64,000 nt of DNA from Fibrobacter sp. UBA4223 (lineage in GTDB: Bacteria > Fibrobacterota > Fibrobacteria > Fibrobacterales > Fibrobacteraceae), in NCBI GenBank assembly GCA_002382975.1, contig DFTB01000013.1, positions 1-64,000 of the forward strand, given 5' to 3'. The position numbers were made by a program, and so were the translations under genes. Below are positions 45,512-53,750 of the stretch, one piece after another (within the stretch, counting starts at the first letter, position 1; each line of letters starts with the position of its first letter). The notes below the pieces were generated by a model. It searched no databases and had not been told where the DNA came from. It saw only the letters and a list, made by a program, of their open reading frames with translations.

Positions 45512-46150
45512 TCATTCCTTGTACCATCCAGGGACTTTACCCAGCTTTTCTAGCGCCGACCCTGCGAACATATTGTCCATACAATCCACATTGGAAACAT
45601 TCCAACGGCTTATATCGCCATTGAATTTTGAATCGACAAACATGTAACTCATGTCTTTCACACAAGATACATCCCAATTGCCAATATCGCCGTTGAATAC
45701 CGACGAGGCGAACATTCCGCTCATAATCTCTACGTTCGCAACATTCCATTGGCTGATATCGCCGTTAAAAGGCGTTCCAGAGAACAATCCCCGCATATCC
45801 TGCACACTCGATACATCCCACTTGCTGATATCGCCATTAAATGCGGAATCATAGAACATCCCGCTCATGGAGCAGACCTTGGACACATTCCATCGGCTAA
45901 TATCCCCTGCAAACGCCGAGCGATGAAACATCTGGCCCATATCCGTCACATTGGATACATCCCATTCGCTGATATTTCCGTTGAATGGCGAATAATCAAA
46001 AAGACCAAACATATCCGTGATATTGGACACGTCAATGAAATTCAGGTCACATTCCGGCCCCTCTTTCTCAATCGCATCCTTTATCAGTTCTTCTAAATGC
46101 GAACGGTCTCTCGCCACGATTTTATGGCGAGAGCATGCGCTATCTGTCAT
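45512..46150 (-). CDS. BspA-type 24-residue repeat protein (6 units)
   Basis: A 212-residue protein: a 45-residue cap (HKIVARDRSHLEELIKDAI..ECDLNFIDVSNITDM) followed by six units of the form FNGDISKWDVSxVxDMxxMF and a C-terminal LGKVPGWYKE. These are the DUF285/BspA-like leucine-rich-type repeats common in surface proteins of Bacteroidetes and Mycoplasma. Here there is no signal peptide or anchor, so export is not obvious and an internal binding role is possible. It shares cap and repeats with the next gene upstream. AGGT seven bases before the ATG. Confidence 0.85.
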   Translation of the reverse strand: MTDSACSRHKIVARDRSHLEELIKDAIEKEGPECDLNFIDVSNITDMFGLFDYSPFNGNISEWDVSNVTDMGQMFHRSAFAGDISRWNVSKVCSMSGMFYDSAFNGDISKWDVSSVQDMRGLFSGTPFNGDISQWNVANVEIMSGMFASSVFNGDIGNWDVSCVKDMSYMFVDSKFNGDISRWNVSNVDCMDNMFAGSALEKLGKVPGWYKE

Positions 46151-46186
46151 AAGTTACCTGCAAAATCACTTTTTGAACCATTTTCT

Positions 46187-48406
46187 TTATTTCTTTACGC
46201 CAAGCTTTTTCTTCCACTTGGCAATGGCATCCGTAGTCAATGACATAACGCCGGTTCCCTTTCCTAAGTCACTTGCGAGGACTGGGTAATAGACATCTCC
46301 ATCCTTGTCCGGTTCACTATGATCAAAATCCGAGATGCTTTTGACTTTTTTCCCTTTCTTATCTAAAAGGAAAACCTCCCCCCTGCCGTCTTTTGTAGAA
46401 CAGCGAAGTTCATCACCCATACGGAAGTCGTTGCTGTCAAGACCATCAGAATCAAAAGCTGCTTCTAGATAATACGGAATTTTGAAGATTGGGAGTCGTT
46501 TTGCCTTGTTGCTACCCGCTTTAAGCATCTTTTTGACAGGCAGCGCAAAAATATCTTGTTGACTATCTCCAAGAACCTCAACCTTGTGTTTTTTTATTTC
46601 GCAATTATTGCCATATTTGTCCACGTGCTTGACAAATTCGCTAGAGCGTGCATCCCAGTCCTTACCATACTCTTCCAGGGCAACACCCCTAGTCCCATCA
46701 AAATCTACACAATACCAAAGTTTTCCTCCTTTCGCCCAACCATTTCCTAGACCCATAGATTCTAGAGTCATAAAATCCGTAGATTCCCAACGGAATTCAA
46801 ATTCAAGTCCTTTTTCTGCCATTTCTTTATAGGCATCAAAAGGTGGTTTATTTTCGCTCCCAAAACTTGCTTTTCCACTCAGAATTTTATTTAAATCCGC
46901 AGCTTGCGTTCCCAAAACAAAGGGGATTTTCTTGCCATAAGCAGTGTTGAATTTCTTGATTTGCGCAGCGCTCATCACAATGACGTTCGTTATATTTATG
47001 TTAATGGAACCCTTTTTTGAGGACTTGTTTTCTTGTTTGCCAGTGAACCATTCAGGAAGCTTGTGCTCTTCTTCAAGAACAGAATGCGAAAACATACACT
47101 CCATATCAGTCTCATTAGACACGTTCCATTTACTGATGTCTCCATTGAACTCCGATCTACAGAACATAGCCCCCATATCTTTCACTTTGGACACGTCCCA
47201 TTTACTGATGTCTCCTTTGAACCCTGATTTCCAGAACATATAATGCATATCATTCACTTTGGACACGTCCCATTTACTGATATCTCCATTGAATTTAGAG
47301 CAGTAAAACAAGAACGCCATATTTCTCACTTTAGACACATCAATGAAATTAAGATCACACTCCAATCCATACTTTGAGATTGTAGCTTTAATAATATCCT
47401 TCAAATCATTTTTATTTTTTGCGACGACGCGTTTCTGCCCGCCCCTCCCCTTGACGACAGGATTATTCATACTTTTCAGGCTCTTCAAATTCTTGGGAGC
47501 ATCTTCGCTTTTTGAAATCTTTTTCATTGTAGATGTCGTCTTGGATTTCACAGCCTTGTCATTTACCAGTTTTCCAACGATCTTCCCTGATTTATACCAA
47601 TCAGGCATTTTTCTTCCTTTTACATCCCAAATAGTCTCACCAAACATATCTTTTGCTTTACATTTTGTCGATATATTCCATCCGTTAATATCGCCATTAA
47701 ACTTAGACATATAAAACATTCTGCGGGCATCAGTCAAGTTCGACACATTCCACTTGCTAATGTCACCATTGAACTGAGAACCTAAGAACATACCACTCAT
47801 ATCCGTCACGTTTGACACATCCCATTTGCTAATATCACCATTAAACCGAGAATGCATAAACATACTTTTCATCTTCGTCACATTTGACACATTCCACTTG
47901 CTGATATCGCCGTTATAACCAGATTCATAGAACATGCCATCCATATTCATCACATTGGATACATTCCACTTGCTAATATCGCCCCTAAATTTCGATACAA
48001 CAAACATTCTGCACATATTCGTCACTTTTGACACATCCCATTTGCTAATATCACCATTAAACCGGGACCCCTCGAACATAAAACTCATATTCGTCACTTT
48101 GGACACATTCCACTTGCTGATGTCACCATTAAACTGAGACTCGTAGAACATAAAACTCATATTCGTCACGTTTGAGACATCCCACTTACTGATATCGCCA
48201 TTAAAATCGGATCGAAGAAACAATCTATGCATATCCGTCACTTTGGACACATCAATGAAATTAAGATCGCATTCGTTGCCATATTTTGCGATTGTGGCAT
48301 CAACAATTTTTTTCAAACCATTGAGATTTTTTGCGACGACGCGCTCCTGTTCGCCTTTATTCGTGGTCTTGGCATTTTTCTTTGCGTCTGTTTTCTTAGC
48401 GACCAT
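46187..48406 (-). CDS. BspA-type repeat protein with two arrays and a unique C-terminal domain
   Basis: A 739-residue protein, no signal peptide. N-terminal Lys/Thr-rich start, then cap 1 (RVVAKNLNGLKKIVDATIAK) and eight repeat units (about 55-250), a Lys/Ser-rich linker, cap 2 (RVVAKNKNDLKDIIKATISK) and three units (about 365-440). Then comes a 270-residue C-terminal domain (VIVMSAAQIKKFNTAYGKKI.. to TTDAIAKWKKKLG) that I do not recognise. The duplicated cap shows the gene grew by internal duplication. The C-terminal domain contains several Trp/Asp-rich turns (ALEEYGKDWDARSSEFV) but no catalytic motif I can name. AAGGAG before the ATG. Confidence 0.82.
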   Translation of the reverse strand: MVAKKTDAKKNAKTTNKGEQERVVAKNLNGLKKIVDATIAKYGNECDLNFIDVSKVTDMHRLFLRSDFNGDISKWDVSNVTNMSFMFYESQFNGDISKWNVSKVTNMSFMFEGSRFNGDISKWDVSKVTNMCRMFVVSKFRGDISKWNVSNVMNMDGMFYESGYNGDISKWNVSNVTKMKSMFMHSRFNGDISKWDVSNVTDMSGMFLGSQFNGDISKWNVSNLTDARRMFYMSKFNGDINGWNISTKCKAKDMFGETIWDVKGRKMPDWYKSGKIVGKLVNDKAVKSKTTSTMKKISKSEDAPKNLKSLKSMNNPVVKGRGGQKRVVAKNKNDLKDIIKATISKYGLECDLNFIDVSKVRNMAFLFYCSKFNGDISKWDVSKVNDMHYMFWKSGFKGDISKWDVSKVKDMGAMFCRSEFNGDISKWNVSNETDMECMFSHSVLEEEHKLPEWFTGKQENKSSKKGSININITNVIVMSAAQIKKFNTAYGKKIPFVLGTQAADLNKILSGKASFGSENKPPFDAYKEMAEKGLEFEFRWESTDFMTLESMGLGNGWAKGGKLWYCVDFDGTRGVALEEYGKDWDARSSEFVKHVDKYGNNCEIKKHKVEVLGDSQQDIFALPVKKMLKAGSNKAKRLPIFKIPYYLEAAFDSDGLDSNDFRMGDELRCSTKDGRGEVFLLDKKGKKVKSISDFDHSEPDKDGDVYYPVLASDLGKGTGVMSLTTDAIAKWKKKLGVKK

Positions 48407-48597
48407 GGTATTTCTCCTTGTTAAAAATCAAAAAAAATTCTATTACCAATATATATTATTCTTTTACAAAAGTTCCTTTTTTTGAAAATTTTTCTATACA
48501 AAGCACAAAGCGCCTTAAAGCACCAGCAAAAAGGCGTTATGATTTGGGGAATTTAGGGATTTGAGGGGATGTGTGGATCGGGGAAAAGATGATTATA

Positions 48598-49467
48598 CTA
48601 GTTTGCGTTATACCCAAATTTCCTAGTTAACAATACTTCTTTCCACCACGATTCTCTAGCTATAATATATTCATCCGAAACATCATCCGTAAATGTTTCC
48701 AATATTGAGTATTGAAAATTTTCTTGAATGTAGGAAATACCATAATTATCCACCAACTCTTTGAGTTCTTTGTTTGGATATTTTCCATTTTCTTTTTCAT
48801 CCCTATCAAAACCACTAGTAAGATAGGTATTCCAACGTCCAAGAATTCCTTTATCACCATATGCCGAGCCAACATACAGTTTTCCAGTTTTTGTATCCGT
48901 TATTAAATAAACACCTTTTCTTGAATTCAATGCAGTGCGCCATTCATCAGATATTTCAATTTTCCTTTTCAGTTCTTTATAACTTACGGAAACATTTTTA
49001 TAGCCAGGGAAAACCTTTTCAGCAACACTTTTGTCAGGACGCCAAAGTTCAATCACCTCTAGATTGTTTATAAAATCTTTAGCATTACGAATTCCATTTT
49101 GTTCTCTTTTGTGATACTTCACAACCAATCGGAAGTTATATTGTTTCGTCTTGTAATATTCGGCCTCAGCAAAATTACCTAAACCATTGTCCTTAACAAC
49201 TTTTACCATCCCTGTCATTAACCAATGGTCCTGATTTTCTGGAAGACGAATGAAACCTATAGCAATAACATCTTTAAAAAAACTTATAGAACCTTTTCGA
49301 TTGTGGACTAAATTTTTTAAATTCAATTCTTCTTTTTTTTGTTCGTCTCCAGCAATACCAACGGGATTGAACACTCCATTTTTGTCATCCGTCATAAAAC
49401 GAATTTTCGCTTTCTTCAATTCAGACTCACTTAATTGGAGAATATCGTTCAATTTGATTTCTTCCAT
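48598..49467 (-). CDS. GIY-YIG nuclease-domain protein
   Basis: A 289-residue protein from the ATG at 49467 (AAGGAG seven bases upstream, inside the end of the previous gene). The N-terminal about 180 residues are an unrecognised domain (LNDILQLSESELKKAKIRFM.. HRKGSISFF-like core). Residues about 185-289 are a GIY-YIG nuclease: GVYLITDTKTGKLYVGSA, ILGRWNTYL with the catalytic Arg, and Glu in ARESWWKEVLLTRKFGYN. It begins 4 bp after the DUF2779 stop, so it is the last gene of that operon. Cleavage of nucleic acid is likely, target unknown. Confidence 0.82.
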   Translation of the reverse strand: MEEIKLNDILQLSESELKKAKIRFMTDDKNGVFNPVGIAGDEQKKEELNLKNLVHNRKGSISFFKDVIAIGFIRLPENQDHWLMTGMVKVVKDNGLGNFAEAEYYKTKQYNFRLVVKYHKREQNGIRNAKDFINNLEVIELWRPDKSVAEKVFPGYKNVSVSYKELKRKIEISDEWRTALNSRKGVYLITDTKTGKLYVGSAYGDKGILGRWNTYLTSGFDRDEKENGKYPNKELKELVDNYGISYIQENFQYSILETFTDDVSDEYIIARESWWKEVLLTRKFGYNAN

Positions 49468-49471
49468 AAAA

Positions 49472-51730
49472 TTACTCCTTGCATACATTATTAAAATATT
49501 CCCACACGAGGACCATTGCCATGGTATCGAGTTCGCAGTACTTGAGCAGGCCTTCACGGATAGCCTTGTACTTCAGCGCGTCGGGTGTTAAATTGGCTGC
49601 GGTCAATTCCTTTCCCCAATCTACTTTCGGGTCGAGCGCCTGAAAGCTGCGGAAAAGCACGAGTGGCAAGCCGCCGTTTTTGATTTGCGTTTCATCGCTC
49701 ACATCAATTTCGTCGTCATCAGAACTTCGGGCATATCGTCTCAATTCTTCCTTGTCCCATAATTCCTGATTAGCGATAGTATCAATAAGGTTGTCTTGAA
49801 TTTCCTTGAGTTGAGGCAATACCTTGTAAGGACTTTGGATTTCTCCCTTATCATCCTTCACAATCAATGCAATCGGATGTTCCTTATAGTTTTGACTTTT
49901 GATTTCGCTGCCATAAATGGGCTTACTATACTTTTCTTGAATGTATGTACCACTCTTCAAAATGGCAGGTAAAACATCCTTGATGGAATTGGAGCCCTTC
50001 ATGTCCGGATGCCAGTAGAACCGTTTGACAATTTCGCAGAGGTCAATCATATCGCGGTTACCAGGTTTTGCTGGTATACCAGCCTTTTTACATGCTTTAA
50101 CCTCTTCGGAGGTCGGATGCGTGATACTTTCAATAAAAGCAACCAGTTCATCCTTTTCAGGTTCTTCGGAATTAAGAATTTGCTGACGAATAGCTCTTAA
50201 AATAGAGTTTTCGTGAGTCGCATAACGGAATATCGTTCCGCCATCTTTCCCTAATTGCTCTTTCAACTCCTTAATAAAGTCAAAATTCGGAAAATTGCCA
50301 GGCTGAGTCTTCAAAAACTGCCCCGCATGTTCAATACGCCCATCTTTATGGATAATATGGTGCGAGAACTGGAAAGCAATTTGTTCATAAGGACGGGTAT
50401 TAACAAAAAATGGAAGAGCACTAGCCGTTGTTTCGAAATCAATCATATGAAGCGGATAATCCCACGACTTCATCTCAGCACGGAGTTCATCTTTCAGGAT
50501 AATAGGCTCCTTTTGATTCTTTTTCACACCGTCAATCTGAATCCACTTTCGCTCGTTATTGCTCCACCCTGTTTTCTCGCGATCATTTTTTCGAGGGTAT
50601 ACAGATTCGTCAATATCGTCTATGTAATAGATGCCGCTACGAATCCAGTCATCTTTTGTGTTTGGAGAATGGGTTAATCCAGCCCCGTTTAATGCTTTTA
50701 TCGAGTGTTTTTCTAAATCATCTGTGTAACGTTTCGGAACCTCACGCCAGCATTCTTCAAAGCCGCTCTTCAATTTTGAGGTATTAGCAGAGTCTGTTTT
50801 TTCAGCATCTTTTTCTTTATCATCCGACAATCTAAAAGGACAAGTGAAGCATTTACTACCTAAAGAGCAATAGTGTTTCTCGTTATTCACATACCATTTT
50901 GATTTTTCTTCAATAAACGAGACAAATGGCATACCTAACACATCAGCCTGTTCGGCAGTCTTGCCTTCGATAACCAGCTTGCAATCATTATCAACGGGGA
51001 ACGGCGTCAAAATATGCTCGTGCGGTTTCTTTAATATTTCAAGAGCGTCGGGAGCAACTTCTACCTTTGCGCGCTTTTCTTTTCTGCCATCTTTTTCGAA
51101 TTCCTCTTGTCTGACCTTAAAAAGACCATTCAAGCTAGGGATGGTATTCACCTTACTCTTGTCCGGCATCATCAGGAATGCTTGCACTTCCCAGACTTCA
51201 TCCGGATAATCCGTTTTTAAAGCATTTTCGACAACCCATTTCTGGAACGCCACGTCGTAAAGGTAGTCTCGAATGTCGGAATTCACGACTTGTTCACCTT
51301 TATATTTGCCGCCCTGCGCTATAGAAACAAAATCAATTTTAGGATCCCAACTTTTCGCCTTAACTTCAATCAAATCAACCTTATGACCATCCTTTTTCAC
51401 AACATCGGCACGGACAAAACAATCACCGTAGCGGAAGGCTGCTTCTGCAATATTCACTTTTTCTTGCTTGAAGAGTTCTCGGGTGCGCTTAAGGGGCTTA
51501 TCGTAACCACTGCAACCTTCCAAGTCATTTTCCGGCGGAACGTCGCCATAGATTTTCGCCAGCTCACCAACCTGGAATCCACCTTCCGCAAGGGATTTCA
51601 AGAAATCATCATTTGCAGATTGGTTTTCGTATTGTCCCTCATTGGTTCCAGAATTATAATAGTAATACGCCTGCATCGGGCAGTGCGTAGCAATTTTGAA
51701 GGCGGATTTGGTGAAAAGTTTATTGGGCAT
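49472..51730 (-). CDS. DUF2779 protein: PD-(D/E)XK-like plus DEDD exonuclease-like
   Basis: A 752-residue protein of the DUF2779 group. The N-terminal part starts LFTKSAFKIATHCPMQAYYY (RecB/Cas4-like entry) and has a nuclease-like DLIEVKAKSW (about 118-127). A cysteine pair and cluster follows (HYCSLGSKCFTCPFR), possibly Fe-S as in Cas4/AddB relatives. A second half has an RNase H-like exonuclease start HMIDFETTASALPFF, then FRYATHENSILRAI and later SNSIKDVLPAIL and YCELDTMAMVLVWEYF, which fits a DEDD site (four acids). Expected activity is on DNA or RNA ends. The gene is between a PD-(D/E)XK-like gene (14 bp) and the GIY-YIG gene (4 bp). Confidence 0.8.
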   Translation of the reverse strand: MPNKLFTKSAFKIATHCPMQAYYYYNSGTNEGQYENQSANDDFLKSLAEGGFQVGELAKIYGDVPPENDLEGCSGYDKPLKRTRELFKQEKVNIAEAAFRYGDCFVRADVVKKDGHKVDLIEVKAKSWDPKIDFVSIAQGGKYKGEQVVNSDIRDYLYDVAFQKWVVENALKTDYPDEVWEVQAFLMMPDKSKVNTIPSLNGLFKVRQEEFEKDGRKEKRAKVEVAPDALEILKKPHEHILTPFPVDNDCKLVIEGKTAEQADVLGMPFVSFIEEKSKWYVNNEKHYCSLGSKCFTCPFRLSDDKEKDAEKTDSANTSKLKSGFEECWREVPKRYTDDLEKHSIKALNGAGLTHSPNTKDDWIRSGIYYIDDIDESVYPRKNDREKTGWSNNERKWIQIDGVKKNQKEPIILKDELRAEMKSWDYPLHMIDFETTASALPFFVNTRPYEQIAFQFSHHIIHKDGRIEHAGQFLKTQPGNFPNFDFIKELKEQLGKDGGTIFRYATHENSILRAIRQQILNSEEPEKDELVAFIESITHPTSEEVKACKKAGIPAKPGNRDMIDLCEIVKRFYWHPDMKGSNSIKDVLPAILKSGTYIQEKYSKPIYGSEIKSQNYKEHPIALIVKDDKGEIQSPYKVLPQLKEIQDNLIDTIANQELWDKEELRRYARSSDDDEIDVSDETQIKNGGLPLVLFRSFQALDPKVDWGKELTAANLTPDALKYKAIREGLLKYCELDTMAMVLVWEYFNNVCKE

Positions 51731-51744
51731 GGTAGATCTCTTAT

Positions 51745-52515
51745 CTATAAAATTGTCTTTATTTTTGAATCATCTGGAATTTCTATTAAATAGTAATGAT
51801 AACCCGTTAAACCTATTGGTTTCCATTCTATGGGGTAACTTCCAATCACTTTTAGTTCTTGATCTTTATGTGTTATTTTATCAGTTTTATGTTTGTTAGT
51901 AAAATCTCTAGGGCCTAAATTCGGCTTTGATTTACCTCTAAAAAACTGGTAGATAGGGTCTAAAGTATTATCTGTTTTTTTTCTTGAAATTCTACCCCAT
52001 TCTCTAAATAAAAAGCCATCTGCTTTATCAAAGATCAATGCAAGACAGTATGTTTTCTTGAACTTTAACTTGCGTCGATTCTCTTCCATAAATTGAATAT
52101 CTTCTACAAATTGGTACATCCTTTTCGGATACGCACCATTTGTCGGAAATTTCAATTCAATCGCATACTTCTCCGAATCTTTTTCAAAATCCTTAAAAAT
52201 AACTATATCCATCTCATGTTTTACGAAATCATCATCTTTAAGAAGTCTATCTTCATAGTAGATGTCACTATAGAAATCCTTAACATTTCTCTCAAATTGA
52301 ACATTAAAATCTGGGTCTAATTTTTTTAACTCATCTCTCAAAAACATTCCCAATTCATGCTGCAAGGAAAACTCATTATATATCTTGGCCTTTTTTAGAT
52401 CTTCAGCATTTTTCATAGACAGACCATCGATACCATTCGTAAAAAGATTTTCATTATCTTTATTATCGTTCAGAAATTTCTCAATAAGTTTTTTCAAGTC
52501 AATTGATTCATCCAT
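51745..52515 (-). CDS. Probable PD-(D/E)XK-type nuclease, hypothetical
   Basis: A 256-residue AT-rich gene. The pattern KHEMDIVIFKD (Asp) followed by KYAIELKFPTNG (ExK) about 15 residues on fits the PD-(D/E)XK core, and an upstream Glu is in HELGMFLRDEL. The family is otherwise unrecognised. Near the C-terminus, IGSYPIEWKPIGLTGYHYYLIEI is a conserved-looking block. AAGGAG lies before the ATG. It follows the WYL regulator by 72 bp and precedes the DUF2779 gene by 14 bp. Nuclease function is inferred from motif and context. Confidence 0.6.
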   Translation of the reverse strand: MDESIDLKKLIEKFLNDNKDNENLFTNGIDGLSMKNAEDLKKAKIYNEFSLQHELGMFLRDELKKLDPDFNVQFERNVKDFYSDIYYEDRLLKDDDFVKHEMDIVIFKDFEKDSEKYAIELKFPTNGAYPKRMYQFVEDIQFMEENRRKLKFKKTYCLALIFDKADGFLFREWGRISRKKTDNTLDPIYQFFRGKSKPNLGPRDFTNKHKTDKITHKDQELKVIGSYPIEWKPIGLTGYHYYLIEIPDDSKIKTIL

Positions 52516-52587
52516 TTCCCATACTCCTTCTATTTCAAATTTTTCCTTTCAGAAATATATACTGTTTTTTCCCAAAATGCAAAAAAA

Positions 52588-53601
52588 TCACCCACCGTAA
52601 TTCTCCATCAGGTACTCCGCGTACTCCCTGAGCCATTTGCGTAAGGAAACCGGCTTTATAACGCGGGCTACGTCCGAAAACGACACCACCCAGTTGAACA
52701 GTAGCTGGTTTACTTCCGCTTTCAGCTTCACGGTAAACTTGCCGTCCTTGGTCTTGCCGATTTGCATGGAGCGGTTGAAGGGGTTCTCTTCTAGGTAGAG
52801 CCGCGCATGGCCCTGGAATTCGATTTCCACGTCCTGGAGTTTCGGCTCCTGGCCACTCATGAACGCAGCCCCCGACGTCACCTGCCGACGCAGTTTGTCC
52901 ACGACCTTCGGGTCTTCAGCATACATTTCCTTGGAAAGCTTAACCTTCTTAATACGGCGGAACTTGAGGGTGTAGGTATTGCCGTCCGGACGCTGACAGC
53001 CTATGTAAAGCTCGTCTTCGTAGATGATGATCATCAGCGGGATGCGCGTGGACTGCCTTTCAGTATCACCCGAATCACGGTAGGTCACTTCGATCTTGCG
53101 ATGGTCATGAATGGCCTGCAAAATAATCCGGATTTTTTCGCTGGCGTCTTCCTCGAAATCCGGGGGCGTGCCCATGAAAAGGATTCTCGTATTCAGCTCA
53201 TCGGCAAGCTGCCTAAGGGATTTCTGCTCGCTGTCGGGCAGGCTTTTCTCTATACGCTCCAGAAGCTGGGTGATAATCTCGCTGGTGGCGGGGTAAATGT
53301 TGGCAATACGTTTGAGGAACACGAAATGCAGCATGGTGTTCTCGAAGTTCGGGAACAGAAGCCGCTCGGCATTGGGGAGCGCTGACCGATAAACCGCCGT
53401 GCGGCCCTCGTTTTCCACCGTAATGTAGCGCCCGCCGTCCATTTCCGAAAGAAACCGCATGTCGCGCTGCACGTTGCGCCGTTCCTCGTCGGGAATGTTG
53501 AAAGCGTTCATCAGGTCCGTCACGGTGAATTTCTTGCCGGGGTTCGAAATCACCTTCGCAAAGAGCTGCACAGTCCTTTCGCCGCGAGTCATGTCCGCCA
53601 T
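52588..53601 (-). CDS. WYL-domain transcriptional regulator
   Basis: A 337-residue regulator: N-terminal helix-turn-helix (RGERTVQLFAKVISNPGKKF, TDLMNAF.. ERRNVQRDMRFL), a central WYL domain from about 165 (DHRKIEVTYRDSG..RIPLMIIIYEDELYIGCQR) and a C-terminal WCX region (about 250-330). WYL domains bind ligands, often nucleic-acid pieces or small nucleotides, and such regulators frequently control defence islands (CapW/BrxR type). It is the first gene of the run of three nuclease-like genes and probably controls them. AGGAG before the ATG. Confidence 0.88.
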   Translation of the reverse strand: MADMTRGERTVQLFAKVISNPGKKFTVTDLMNAFNIPDEERRNVQRDMRFLSEMDGGRYITVENEGRTAVYRSALPNAERLLFPNFENTMLHFVFLKRIANIYPATSEIITQLLERIEKSLPDSEQKSLRQLADELNTRILFMGTPPDFEEDASEKIRIILQAIHDHRKIEVTYRDSGDTERQSTRIPLMIIIYEDELYIGCQRPDGNTYTLKFRRIKKVKLSKEMYAEDPKVVDKLRRQVTSGAAFMSGQEPKLQDVEIEFQGHARLYLEENPFNRSMQIGKTKDGKFTVKLKAEVNQLLFNWVVSFSDVARVIKPVSLRKWLREYAEYLMENYGG

Positions 53602-53657
53602 AATATCTCCTAGATTACTTTATTCCTGCTCATTTCAATATACATTATTCCACATAA

Positions 53658-53743
53658 AGGAGATCCCCGGCCAAGCCGGGGATGACAATGCGAGTCAAAA
53701 TCCTTCGACTCCGCCTTACGGTTTCGCTCTGGATAACATTTTC
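53658..53743. repeat. Palindromes between the AAA gene and the WYL gene
   Basis: GGAGATCCCCGGCCAAGCCG GGGATGAC and AATCCTTCGACTCCGCCTTA CGGTTTCGCTCTGGAT: two members of the intergenic families, in the 149-bp gap after the AAA gene stop. Confidence 0.6.
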
Positions 53744-53750
53744 TGAATAA

